DNA from: Ferruginivarius sediminum
GTDB taxonomy: Bacteria > Pseudomonadota > Alphaproteobacteria > Kiloniellales > Rhodovibrionaceae
NCBI RefSeq assembly: GCF_003344765.1
Contig: NZ_QPMH01000014.1
Location: 37,162 to 101,161 of the forward strand
Direction of reading: 5' to 3'
Length of the DNA stretch: 64,000 bases
Under the pieces are notes generated by a model. That model worked only from the letters and a program-made list of their open reading frames with translations. It had not been told where the DNA came from and ran no database searches. Positions 44,947-53,234 of this stretch are shown piece by piece. Position numbers and translations under genes: made by a program. Numbering within the stretch: position 1 is the first letter of the stretch; each line of letters begins with the position of its first letter.

Positions 44947-45169
44947 GATAATGCTGGTTGCGGGGGCCTGCAACCACCGACGGTTTATTTGGACCGTCGA
45001 AGTGTGATCCGTCCATCAGGCCTGTCCTTAATACCTGTACTCATCCAGCATGGCAGACAAGCCCTAGCAAACCTTTGGAAACGCGTGTTCGCTGGGGCGA
45101 ATTGAACTGGTTATTCCTGTGAATCGAGAATCCCCGGAGTTGCCGCAGGCCATAGCATATGATGCATCC

Positions 45170-45460
45170 CTAGAGAATCAGCGGCCCGTCCAGGTCGAGC
45201 GGTGTGCGGCTGCCGTGGTGTTCGATCTTCTCGCGGCCGCGCGCGCCCAGAAAATAGAAACGCAGGCTGTCCTTCTCGGCGTTCATCGTGTCCATCAGGC
45301 TCTGGCGCAGCGCCGTCCACTGCGCCGGCGTCAACTCGCACTCGAACACCGAGAACTGCACCCGCGTGCCGTGGTTCTGGCACAGCCGGGCGATCCGGCG
45401 CAGGCGCTTGCGCCCGGCGCCGTCCTGGGTATTGACGTCATAGCTGACCAGCACGAGCAT
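45170..45460 (-). CDS. cas2: Cas2, type I-C
   Basis: 96 residues, beginning MLVLVSYDVNTQDGAGRKRL, the textbook I-C Cas2 start with the conserved Asp in SYDV. It forms the dimeric core of the Cas1-Cas2 integration complex. It is 16 bp after cas1 and is the last gene of the operon. It differs clearly from the type II Cas2 at 6.3 kb. Confidence 0.97.
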   Translation of the reverse strand: MLVLVSYDVNTQDGAGRKRLRRIARLCQNHGTRVQFSVFECELTPAQWTALRQSLMDTMNAEKDSLRFYFLGARGREKIEHHGSRTPLDLDGPLIL

Positions 45461-45476
45461 CGCCGTCCCCCGCCGC

Positions 45477-46508
45477 CTACCGCCACAGCACCGGCGGATA
45501 GCCGTCCAGGTCGCCGCGCAGGTGCCGCGCGAGCAGCAGGGCCTGGGTGTGCCACAGCAGACCTATCGGCATTTTCTCGTTCAGGAAGGGATGGGTGACG
45601 ACGTCCTGCTTGCGCTCCTGCCAGGCGGTCAGGACCTGACGCCGGGTGTCGTCGTCCATCAGATAGCCGCCAGTGTCCTCCCGCGTGAAACCGCCGGCGG
45701 TCACCTGTCCCCGGTTGATCAGCGACAGGACAAGACGGTCGACAAGCCAGGGCCGGAACTCCTCCATCATGTCCAGCGCCAGGCTGGCCCGGCCCGGCCG
45801 GTCGCGGTGCAGATAGCCGACATAGGGGTCGAGCCCGGCGGTCTCCAACGCCGAGCGGATGTCGTGCGCCAGCACGGTGTACAGGAACGACAGCAGGCAG
45901 TTCACCCGGTCCAGGGGCGGCCTGCGGGTGCGGCCGTCGAAGACGAAGCCGTCGCCGCCGCGCGTCACCAGCGCCTGGAAGTCGCGCCAGTATGTCATGG
46001 CGCCCTCGCCCTCGACACCGCGCACGGCGTCGAGGTCCGCCGCCGTCTCGACCCGGCCGATCAGGCCCGCCAGCCGGTCCGCCCCGGCGGCGAGCGCGGT
46101 CTTGCGTTCGCCCTCGCCGGCCTCGCGCTGACCCCGCTGATAGACGATGCGGGCGTTGTGCAGCTTGGCCAGCACGAACACCCGCGCCAGCGCGGCGCTT
46201 TGTCCGGGGTCGTCGGCCCAGCGGTACTGCATGCGGCGCAGCAGGACGTTGCCGCTGGTCGGCCCTTGGATGCGCGCCAGGAAGCGGCCGTTCTCGCTCA
46301 AATGGGTGACGGTGACGCCGTTCTCGGCGCAGTGCGCCAGCAGGTAGGGGCTGTAGGACACCTGGCCGAAACACACGACGCCGTCCAGCGCCAGGATGGG
46401 GATACGGGTCTTGTTCTCGCCCTCCACCCGCACCTGTACGCATTCGCCGTCCTTGGCGAGATAGGTGCCCGGCGTGGTGACGAACAGCGTGTTGAGATGC
46501 CGCTTCAA
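45477..46508 (-). CDS. cas1: Cas1, type I-C
   Basis: 343 residues. The start is taken as TTG 46508 (LKRHLNTLFVTTPG), which overlaps the cas4 stop as TTGA and matches the usual I-C N terminus; the frame to 46805 is antisense-like extension over cas4. Metal ligands lie in VEGEGAMTYWRDF (Glu), GYLHRDRPGRASLALD (His) and MMEEFRPWLVDRL (Asp/Glu). It integrates spacers with Cas2, with Cas4 trimming the PAM end. Confidence 0.95.
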   Translation of the reverse strand: MKRHLNTLFVTTPGTYLAKDGECVQVRVEGENKTRIPILALDGVVCFGQVSYSPYLLAHCAENGVTVTHLSENGRFLARIQGPTSGNVLLRRMQYRWADDPGQSAALARVFVLAKLHNARIVYQRGQREAGEGERKTALAAGADRLAGLIGRVETAADLDAVRGVEGEGAMTYWRDFQALVTRGGDGFVFDGRTRRPPLDRVNCLLSFLYTVLAHDIRSALETAGLDPYVGYLHRDRPGRASLALDMMEEFRPWLVDRLVLSLINRGQVTAGGFTREDTGGYLMDDDTRRQVLTAWQERKQDVVTHPFLNEKMPIGLLWHTQALLLARHLRGDLDGYPPVLWR

Positions 46509-47182
46509 GCCTCGCTCTCCCCCGCGTCCGCGGCCAGCCGGCGGCGCAGGTAGGCGGCGACCCGGCCGCCGCCCGCGCCAAGCTGGTCCGGCCGACAGCG
46601 CGGCTTCAGCGAGCATTTCGGACAGGCGGGGCACGGCACCGGCTGCGGCGTGCGGCCCGAGGCCAGCAGCTCGCGGACCTCGGCGGCCACCTGCCGGGTG
46701 CGCTCGCGCAGGGCGTCGTCGAAGGCGACGTCGATGCGGCGCCGCTGCTGGCCGTAGAACAGCGCCCCGGCCGCCACCGTCACGCCGAGCATCTCCTCCA
46801 GGCACAGCGCCTGGGCGCAGAGTTGGACCCTGTCGCCGTCATGCCGCTTCGGCCGGCCCCGCTTGTGCTCGACCGGGAAGACAGTGTCGGCCGCGCCCTT
46901 GCGGCGGTGGAACTCCACCACGTCCGCGCGGCCGATCACACCCAGCGCGAAGGAGCGGACAGTCAGCCCGGTCGCCCGGCGGACGACGTCGCGGCGCCGG
47001 CTGGCGGGCTGGTCCACGCGGGCGTGCTGGATGCGGCCGTCGGCGGTCTCCGCGCTCTCCTCCCACTGCTGCTCGGTGTGGATCAGGGCGACCTGGCGCG
47101 GGCAGACGACGTAGTGCTGCAAGGCCGACAGCGGGATCAGTTCTGCCTCGTCCCGCAGCGAATCGTCCGCCGCGCCGGCCAT
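46505..47182 (-). CDS. cas4: Cas4 exonuclease, type I-C
   Basis: 225 residues. The RecB-like nuclease residues are seen in GRADVVEFHR and FPVEHKRGRPKR, and the Fe-S cysteines in HYVVCPRQVAL and PCPACPKCSLKPRCRP. Cas4 selects PAM-proximal ends of prespacers and works with the adjacent Cas1. It overlaps cas1 by 4 bp and follows cas7 by 5 bp. Confidence 0.96.
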   Translation of the reverse strand: MAGAADDSLRDEAELIPLSALQHYVVCPRQVALIHTEQQWEESAETADGRIQHARVDQPASRRRDVVRRATGLTVRSFALGVIGRADVVEFHRRKGAADTVFPVEHKRGRPKRHDGDRVQLCAQALCLEEMLGVTVAAGALFYGQQRRRIDVAFDDALRERTRQVAAEVRELLASGRTPQPVPCPACPKCSLKPRCRPDQLGAGGGRVAAYLRRRLAADAGESEA

Positions 47183-47187
47183 GACGG

Positions 47188-48075
47188 TTACGCCTCGAAC
47201 GGCCGCAGGACCTCGACGCCCGCCGGCAGGTCCTCTTTATTCACGGCGATGACGTAGTCCTCGAAGTGGCGCGGTGCGTCCTTGGGCTCGTTACCATTCT
47301 CATCCTTTTGTCGATCCGCCGTCACACGGTCCAGCAGCTTGTGCGCCGGTGCCTTACCCAGCTTGCTGTCGTGCTTGAAGACGATCAGGTCGCGCGCGGC
47401 CATCTTGCCGCGGGCGGCGGAGCGGTCGTGGTCGAACATCTGCGCCAGCGCCGACCAGAACAGCTCCAGGTCGTCCTCGGAGAAGCCGGTCTTTTCCGCC
47501 AGCGGCGCGGAGATGAAACCCTCGGCCCGGTAGAGCGCATAGGGCACGATGGACTTGCGGCCCATGGTGCGCTCTTTCTCCAAGTCCTTCTCGTTGGTGA
47601 CCGCCATGCGGGTGACGCTGATCTCCTGCGGCATGATGGGGTCGACGCTGCGGGCGAAGGCGAACTGGACGGGGCCACGGACCTGGCCGGCGTTGACTTC
47701 GGTCGTCATCACGGCGCCGAAGGCGCGGACGTCGTAGAAATTCTCGCACATCCAGTCGGTGACCGCTTTCGCCTTGTCGCCGTCCTTGGGCAGCTTGCTC
47801 TTCTCGTGCTTCAGGCCGTTCGCGTCGTAGGCCTTCTGGTGCTGCTGGTTCAGCACCGCCTTCTCGCGCACGTAGATCTCGCGCCCCGCGCCGCCGCCGG
47901 CCAACTCGACGAAGTTGCGGACCTTCCGTTTCAGGCAAACGTCGGTGACGAGGCCGTGGTTGGTCTCGAAATCGATGCGCGGCATGTTGCCGGCGTCGGG
48001 GTCGCCGTTGGGGTTGCCGTTCTCGACGTCGAAGTAGAACACGAACTCATAGCGATTCTGGATCGGCTCGGACAT
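47188..48075 (-). CDS. cas7: Cas7 (Csd2), type I-C backbone subunit
   Basis: 295 residues, starting [20 protein letters not shown]. The RRM-like core includes [16 protein letters not shown], the segment that wraps the crRNA, and [20 protein letters not shown]. Several copies make the backbone of the I-C Cascade complex. Its ATG overlaps the last base of the cas8c stop (TGATG). Confidence 0.97.
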   Translation of the reverse strand: MSEPIQNRYEFVFYFDVENGNPNGDPDAGNMPRIDFETNHGLVTDVCLKRKVRNFVELAGGGAGREIYVREKAVLNQQHQKAYDANGLKHEKSKLPKDGDKAKAVTDWMCENFYDVRAFGAVMTTEVNAGQVRGPVQFAFARSVDPIMPQEISVTRMAVTNEKDLEKERTMGRKSIVPYALYRAEGFISAPLAEKTGFSEDDLELFWSALAQMFDHDRSAARGKMAARDLIVFKHDSKLGKAPAHKLLDRVTADRQKDENGNEPKDAPRHFEDYVIAVNKEDLPAGVEVLRPFEA

Positions 48076-48575
48076 CAGGCGGTTTCCTCCTCAAGGGCGG
48101 GGGTGTTGTCGGGGCCATCCGCCGGCGCAGGTTCTTTGCGGTCGCGCCCAGGGTAAAGCACATTGCGTTGGTGATAGTAGCCGAGAACGAATTTCCCTTG
48201 TTCTTCAAGGTTCATGTGAGTGGGTATCGGATTTTTCTCAATATCTATGGGATCTATTATTTCAGAAATTTTCTTATCTATATGAACTGCATAACCTTCT
48301 CTATACTGACGGATTTTTGAAATGTGATTTTTGCTATTCTGAATGAGTCGAGTAAATACAGCTTGGGGAGCCATAGAGGCTGTCGTAAAATAGGAATCAC
48401 GAATAGTGCGTTTGAGCTTCCCCTTGGAACCCTGGCGGCTTCCGTCGGCGGTCATTGCATTATCTGTTTCGCCTATACGATCAATGCCGTGTGCATCCTG
48501 CTGCGTCTTTTCCAAGACAGCGAATAGTCGGCCCAATCGGTAGGGTACATCTTTGGTATCTTCGTTCAGTGCCAT
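48075..48575 (-). CDS. cas11: Cas11c small subunit, internal start within cas8c
   Basis: In the cas8c frame, ATG 48575 starts [18 protein letters not shown] and is preceded by GGAGGTAA with ideal spacing (GGAGGT 48583-48588). Translation from it gives 166 residues, the size of the I-C small subunit. It is established that type I-C, I-B and I-D systems make Cas11 from such an internal site in the large-subunit gene. Here the evidence is the strong internal Shine-Dalgarno and the position at Cas8c residue 491. Expression is not shown. Confidence 0.75.
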   Translation of the reverse strand: MALNEDTKDVPYRLGRLFAVLEKTQQDAHGIDRIGETDNAMTADGSRQGSKGKLKRTIRDSYFTTASMAPQAVFTRLIQNSKNHISKIRQYREGYAVHIDKKISEIIDPIDIEKNPIPTHMNLEEQGKFVLGYYHQRNVLYPGRDRKEPAPADGPDNTPALEEETA

Positions 48576-50045
48576 CGAATTTACCTCCGGGGGAATAGGG
48601 CGATTTGAGCGACATGCGTCACGGCGAAGGATCGCCTTGATAAGCGCGACGCGTGGATGGCTCACCGGCTCATAATCGAGACGACTGGCCTTGCCGATTT
48701 CCGCGCGGATACGACCTAGCACGCCAGTCAGCAAGGCACGCGGATAACGCTGTTGGGTGAGGACGGCAAAAAGCAGCTTCTCATACAATCGGGAAAGATA
48801 GCTATTGGACTCGTTGTCTAAGTCCCTATCGCGCGTCCTCTCCGCCAACAGCCGCCACAACGACGGCATGTCCCGCTCGTTGGCATAGCGGGTTTGGAGT
48901 TTCATATCCTCATAGTGCTGCTGGATGCCTGCGAGCAGGTGGTCGAGGGTGGCGACCATCCAGAACCGCACTGTCAGCCGCGCCTGGCTGGGTGCGGCGA
49001 GGCCCAGGACGTAGAAGGTCACCGAAGGGTCAAGTTCTTCCAGAACGTCGGCAGGCTTTCGGCCCTCGCGGATGGCTTCCATGATCCTTCCGACCCGGCC
49101 GGCGGTGTCGGGGTCCAAGTGGCTATCATCCCTGCGCCCGCTAAGCATGGCGGGCAACGCTTTCTCAAATTTGTAAGTCTCTTTGGACTTATCGTTCTCT
49201 TCGGACGCGTCCCTCACCGCCCAGAACACCACACTGGTCTCGCCAAGTCGCAGCTTGCGCGGGCTGTCCCAGCGCAACAGCTCGTTCAACGCAGTGGTGT
49301 AGGCGAAGGCCGCGCGCTGCGAGACCGGGGCGTTCAGGCCCTTGCCCGCGACCCCCTGGCCATAGGAACAGAACGCCTCGGCATTGAAGGACACCAGGAA
49401 GGCGCCGCTGCTCTGCGCGCCGCGCACGCCCTTGACCGGCGGGTGCAGCATCGCCGCCGGGCCGTCCTCGCCGGTGACAAGGCACTGCCGCTCTTCGGCC
49501 TCGTTCTCCTCGGCGAAACGGTCCTGCCAGATCGCTTGCAGGGCCGGACTCTCGTGGATGTAGCCGGGCTGGCCATCCAACCTGAACACCAGATTCGCGC
49601 CGGCCATCTCCGGCCAATATTCCAGCGTCTCGGCCTGCGTGGGGTCCCAGGTCTCGAAAAACCTGCGCACCGCAACCGCGCCCGGATCGTCGCTGTCGGC
49701 CAGATAGCGCAGGTGCTTGTCCTTGCTGGCCTCGAACGCCTCGCGGTCGCGCGCCGGCTTGTCGCCGCCGGCCCCCAGGACGTACTGCGTCTTGTCGCAA
49801 AGGAAGTAGGCGCGGATGCCGGATGTCCGCCCGCCCAGCGGCCGCGGCACCTCCAGGACTCGCGGCTGCCGCTGGCCCTTGTCGTCGGTGTCGCCCAGGG
49901 GGATCGGCTGTAAAACTTGCCCCTGTTCGTCCAAAACCAGGACGAAGCCGACACGCTCGCTGGCATAGCCGAACGGCGGTGGCCGGTCGCCGTCCTCCTG
50001 CCGCCGGCGGCGGTCGTAGTAGTCGGTGAGGGCCTGCAAGATCAT
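48075..50045 (-). CDS. cas8c: Cas8c (Csd1), type I-C large subunit
   Basis: 656 residues, starting [20 protein letters not shown], the standard Csd1 N terminus; ATG 50045 is chosen over the frame start at 50066. It recognises the PAM and holds the target strand. It ends in TGATG with the cas7 start. About 240 bp of the 3' part (48181-48420, residues ~541-622) is strikingly AT-rich compared with the rest of the gene. The small subunit is encoded within the 3' third. Confidence 0.95.
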   Translation of the reverse strand: MILQALTDYYDRRRRQEDGDRPPPFGYASERVGFVLVLDEQGQVLQPIPLGDTDDKGQRQPRVLEVPRPLGGRTSGIRAYFLCDKTQYVLGAGGDKPARDREAFEASKDKHLRYLADSDDPGAVAVRRFFETWDPTQAETLEYWPEMAGANLVFRLDGQPGYIHESPALQAIWQDRFAEENEAEERQCLVTGEDGPAAMLHPPVKGVRGAQSSGAFLVSFNAEAFCSYGQGVAGKGLNAPVSQRAAFAYTTALNELLRWDSPRKLRLGETSVVFWAVRDASEENDKSKETYKFEKALPAMLSGRRDDSHLDPDTAGRVGRIMEAIREGRKPADVLEELDPSVTFYVLGLAAPSQARLTVRFWMVATLDHLLAGIQQHYEDMKLQTRYANERDMPSLWRLLAERTRDRDLDNESNSYLSRLYEKLLFAVLTQQRYPRALLTGVLGRIRAEIGKASRLDYEPVSHPRVALIKAILRRDACRSNRPIPPEVNSMALNEDTKDVPYRLGRLFAVLEKTQQDAHGIDRIGETDNAMTADGSRQGSKGKLKRTIRDSYFTTASMAPQAVFTRLIQNSKNHISKIRQYREGYAVHIDKKISEIIDPIDIEKNPIPTHMNLEEQGKFVLGYYHQRNVLYPGRDRKEPAPADGPDNTPALEEETA

Positions 50046-50058
50046 GTGTCGTTCCCCC

Positions 50059-50727
50059 TCACGCAACCGTTTCGGGGCCGTGGAAGGCCGGCACCTCGAT
50101 CACGCCGTCGTGCATCACCGCGTTGAAGAAGCGCGGCGTGGCGCCGTTCGCGAAATCCAGATCGTGCAGCATCCAGCCCAGGCGATGCTCCCCCGCCAGC
50201 GCCGGGGCCAACTTGGGCAGATCGGCGTCGTCCTCCAGCAGTTCGAAGTGCGCGGGGAACTCGCGCACGCCCATCACCGGCTGCTTGAAGCACTGACCGT
50301 TGCGCGCCCGGCGGCGGAACATCTCGGCGTGCTTGCCGGCGTTGTCCTCCGGCCCGGCCTTGTCGGTCATCTCGAAGCGCGCCTCGATCACGTAGTCGAC
50401 GTCGCGCAGGACGATGGCCGCACGCTGCGCCCGGTGCTCGTCGACGAACAGCGCCGGCGTCTCCCCCGCGTTGATCCGGCGGGCCAGGTCGCGCGGGCTG
50501 GGCTTCATACTGACCTCGTTGCGGCGGATGCTTTCGGTCTGGATCGGTTTCAGCACCCGGATGCGCTCCACCGTCCAACGAATGGCCGGCTTCCAGTGAA
50601 TCGCCTCCAGAATCCCCCGCGCCGCCGAGGGCGTGATGACGTCGTAACTCACACGTTCGGCCGCCATCTCGGGACGGGTAAAGCACGCCTGCTCGCCCCA
50701 GATGCGGAGGCGCACGCCTTGCGCCAT
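50059..50727 (-). CDS. cas5: Cas5c (Cas5d), type I-C pre-crRNA endoribonuclease
   Basis: 222 residues, starting MAQGVRLRIWGEQACFTRPE. The segment VSYDVITPSAARGILEAIHW is the Cas5d signature. In I-C, which lacks Cas6, this subunit cuts pre-crRNA within the repeat and caps the 5' handle. GAGGGGG precedes ATG 50727. It lies 13 bp ahead of cas8c and 22 bp after cas3. Confidence 0.96.
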   Translation of the reverse strand: MAQGVRLRIWGEQACFTRPEMAAERVSYDVITPSAARGILEAIHWKPAIRWTVERIRVLKPIQTESIRRNEVSMKPSPRDLARRINAGETPALFVDEHRAQRAAIVLRDVDYVIEARFEMTDKAGPEDNAGKHAEMFRRRARNGQCFKQPVMGVREFPAHFELLEDDADLPKLAPALAGEHRLGWMLHDLDFANGATPRFFNAVMHDGVIEVPAFHGPETVA

Positions 50728-50749
50728 GTTTTCCCCCTCTGCCTGTCGC

Positions 50750-52933
50750 TTAATTCATCATGCTGTCGATACTGAGATACGTCGGGTCCTCCGGGCACAG
50801 CCCGAGGTCGTCCTTGTAGAGGTCGCGGTTCGCCAGCACGCGATAGCCGGCGTTTCCTTTCGCGTCCGCGTGCAGCACCTCCAGCGCGCCGGCGGCGGCG
50901 AGGGCGTTGATCTCGCGCGGGTGAAGCTGGACCACGTAGGGGTCCAGGCCGCGGGCCAGCGCGCCCGGCGTTTCGCTCCACTTCAGCGCGTCGATCCGCT
51001 CTCGCGCCGTCTCGTCATAGGGCACGATCGCCGGCTCCATCGGGTTCTCGATGAACTTGAACTTCTCCGCCGCCTCGCGGAAGCGGACGCTGACCTTGCG
51101 CGGATGCTCGCCCAGCAGGTTCAGGATTCTCTTGGCATCCAGGCGCTCGCGTTCCAGCGCGTAGAGCCGCTGAAAGAAGGTGCGCTGGGCGGCGGGCGAC
51201 ATCGGGTCGTCGCCGCGGTCCAGGATGGCGCGGGCGCAGGCGATGCGGCGCTGCCAGTCCGGCAGGTTGCTCTCCCGCCCGGACGTAAAGACATGCAGCG
51301 TGCCGCGCGCCTCCCGCGCCTCGCGGTTGCAGCGGCCGGCGGCCTGCGCCAGGGAGTCCAGCCCGGCCAGGGCGCGGAACACCTCGGGGAAGTCTACGTC
51401 CACCCCGGCCTCGACAAGCTGCGTGCTGACCACCCGGCAGGGCACGCCGTCATCCAGCCGCTGGCGGATTTGCGCCAGGCGCTCGCGGCGGTGCACCGGG
51501 CACATCCGCGCGCTGAGGTGGAAGGTGCCGTCGTCCGGCGCCCGGTCCCGCAACGCCTGGAACAGCGCCGCCGCCTGCCGGCGCGTATCGACGATGCACA
51601 GCACCTGCATCCGCGCCGCCAGTTCGTCGGCCAGGGCGTCGTCGTCCAGCTTGCCGATCTCGCGCACGTCCACGCGGCGAAAGCGCTCGTGCAGGGCGTC
51701 GGGGTCCGGCGCGATCTCCGTCACCCCTTCGAAGCCATGCGGCATCCAGTCCTTGGAATACGTCAGCGCCGGCTGCGTCGCGGTGCAGAGCACAGCGCTG
51801 ACCCGGTAGTTCGCCGTCAACTCCCGCAGCACCGCCATGCAGGGGCGCAGATAGTCGACCGGCAGCATCTGCGCCTCGTCCAGCACCACCACGGACCCGG
51901 CGATGGCCTGTAACTTGCGGCAGCGCGAGGGCCGGTCGGCGAAGAGCGACTCGAAGAACTGCACGTTGGTGGTCACCACCACCGGCGCGTCCCAGTTCTG
52001 CGCGTCCAGCTTCATCTTGTCGTGTGCCCGCCGCCCCTCGTCGTCTTCCTTGTCCGGATAGGGGTGGTTGCTGTGGTGCTCCAGCACCGCGTCGTCGCCC
52101 AGAACCTTGCGGAATTCCGCCGCCGTCTGCTCAATGATGCTGGTGTAGGGGATGGCGTAGATGACCCGGCGCAGGCCGTGCGCCCGGGCGTGGTGCAGCG
52201 CGAACAACAGCGAGGCCAGGGTCTTACCGCCGCCGGTCGGCACCGTCAGCGAGAACAGCCCCGGCCGGCGTCCGCCCGCCCGGCGGCAGGCGTCCTGGAT
52301 CGCCCGCCGGTCGGGGTTCAGCCGGCTTTCCTTCCTGCTTGAAGCCAGTTCCGTCAGGTACGCCTCAAGCCGTTCGCGCAGCGCATCCAGCGTGACCGCG
52401 CGCCCCCGCCGCGCGCCCTTCTCCGGCTCGTAAAGCCGCTCGGTCGCCAGGTAGTCGGCATCGACCAGGCAGGAGAAGATCATGCGGATGAACAGGCTGA
52501 GCCCCAGATCCTTGTCCGCCGGGGCGAAGGGGAAATCCGGCGGCGTGTCCGGCAGCGTCAGGAAATCCACGTCGTACAGCGGCAGGTCGGCCCTGGCACA
52601 GCGCTCGTGCAGGTCCGCACTGTCGGGCAGGCCGGCATGGTGGCCCGCGACGGCATAGGCCAGCACGCGCCCCGCCAACCCCCAGCGGCGCACGGCCTCC
52701 CGCGCGCCGGCGGTGGAATGGTCCACCCGCGAGCTGTCGCCGCGCAGCCGGGCCTGGAAAGCCTCGCTGGTCTTGCCCAGGTCGTGCAGCAGCCCGGCCA
52801 GCCGCGCCCACTCGCCCAACCCGCAGGCCGCGCCCTTCTCGGCCGCCAGCGCGCCCACCGCCTCCAGATGCTCGGCCAGCGGCTCCCACTCGGCCTCTGG
52901 CCGGTCGTCGAGCGAGTGGGCATAAGGCGGCAT
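50750..52933 (-). CDS. cas3: Cas3 HD nuclease-helicase, type I-C
   Basis: 727 residues. The HD domain (about 1-230) has LAGLLHDLGKTSEAFQARL and VAGHHAGLPD. The helicase core has Walker A LTVPTGGGKTLASLLF, DEAQ-type box VVLDEAQMLPVDYL, motif III CTATQPAL and motif VI QAAGRCNREAREARG. It degrades DNA after Cascade binding. ATG 52933 gives the conserved MPPYAHSLDD; the upstream 48 codons lie in the leader region. It is the first gene of the operon, divergent from the array. Confidence 0.96.
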   Translation of the reverse strand: MPPYAHSLDDRPEAEWEPLAEHLEAVGALAAEKGAACGLGEWARLAGLLHDLGKTSEAFQARLRGDSSRVDHSTAGAREAVRRWGLAGRVLAYAVAGHHAGLPDSADLHERCARADLPLYDVDFLTLPDTPPDFPFAPADKDLGLSLFIRMIFSCLVDADYLATERLYEPEKGARRGRAVTLDALRERLEAYLTELASSRKESRLNPDRRAIQDACRRAGGRRPGLFSLTVPTGGGKTLASLLFALHHARAHGLRRVIYAIPYTSIIEQTAAEFRKVLGDDAVLEHHSNHPYPDKEDDEGRRAHDKMKLDAQNWDAPVVVTTNVQFFESLFADRPSRCRKLQAIAGSVVVLDEAQMLPVDYLRPCMAVLRELTANYRVSAVLCTATQPALTYSKDWMPHGFEGVTEIAPDPDALHERFRRVDVREIGKLDDDALADELAARMQVLCIVDTRRQAAALFQALRDRAPDDGTFHLSARMCPVHRRERLAQIRQRLDDGVPCRVVSTQLVEAGVDVDFPEVFRALAGLDSLAQAAGRCNREAREARGTLHVFTSGRESNLPDWQRRIACARAILDRGDDPMSPAAQRTFFQRLYALERERLDAKRILNLLGEHPRKVSVRFREAAEKFKFIENPMEPAIVPYDETARERIDALKWSETPGALARGLDPYVVQLHPREINALAAAGALEVLHADAKGNAGYRVLANRDLYKDDLGLCPEDPTYLSIDSMMN

Positions 52934-53234
52934 GCGCGGATGGACCCGTCCGGTTTGCTTCTGACTCGAACAGTCGCTATTCTGCCGGTCAACTTCCAGT
53001 CGCGCAACCGCCCTCGCACACATTCGACGCGGCAACTTGCCACGCCGGCAGCCGCCGCGCGGACCCCAAGCACGCACGCAATCCCCGGCAGGTTCGCGCG
53101 GAGGCTAAGCCACTGAAATAACGGATTTTCCCTGCTGTCGCCACAGCACCCGAGCCCCCACGACACCGCCCCGGCAGGAGGTTCGCGCAAAACCCCGCAT
53201 TTTCCCCGCCCACTCAACCGGTTACGCTCAGGGA
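52934..53234 (+). promoter_or_regulatory. Leader of the type I-C array and cas3 upstream region
   Basis: A 301-bp gap between the divergent cas3 and the first repeat. It contains GAGGTTCGCGCAAAACCCC near 53179 and ACTGAAATAACGGATTTTCC near 53113, of the kind seen in type I leaders. It must hold promoters in both directions. I cannot pick a convincing -35/-10 pair for either. Confidence 0.65.

Noticed and set aside
44950..45030. Hairpin-rich stretch beside the dead integrase as a tRNA or attachment site
   Set aside because: No cloverleaf can be drawn, and no duplicate copy of the sequence was found in the window.
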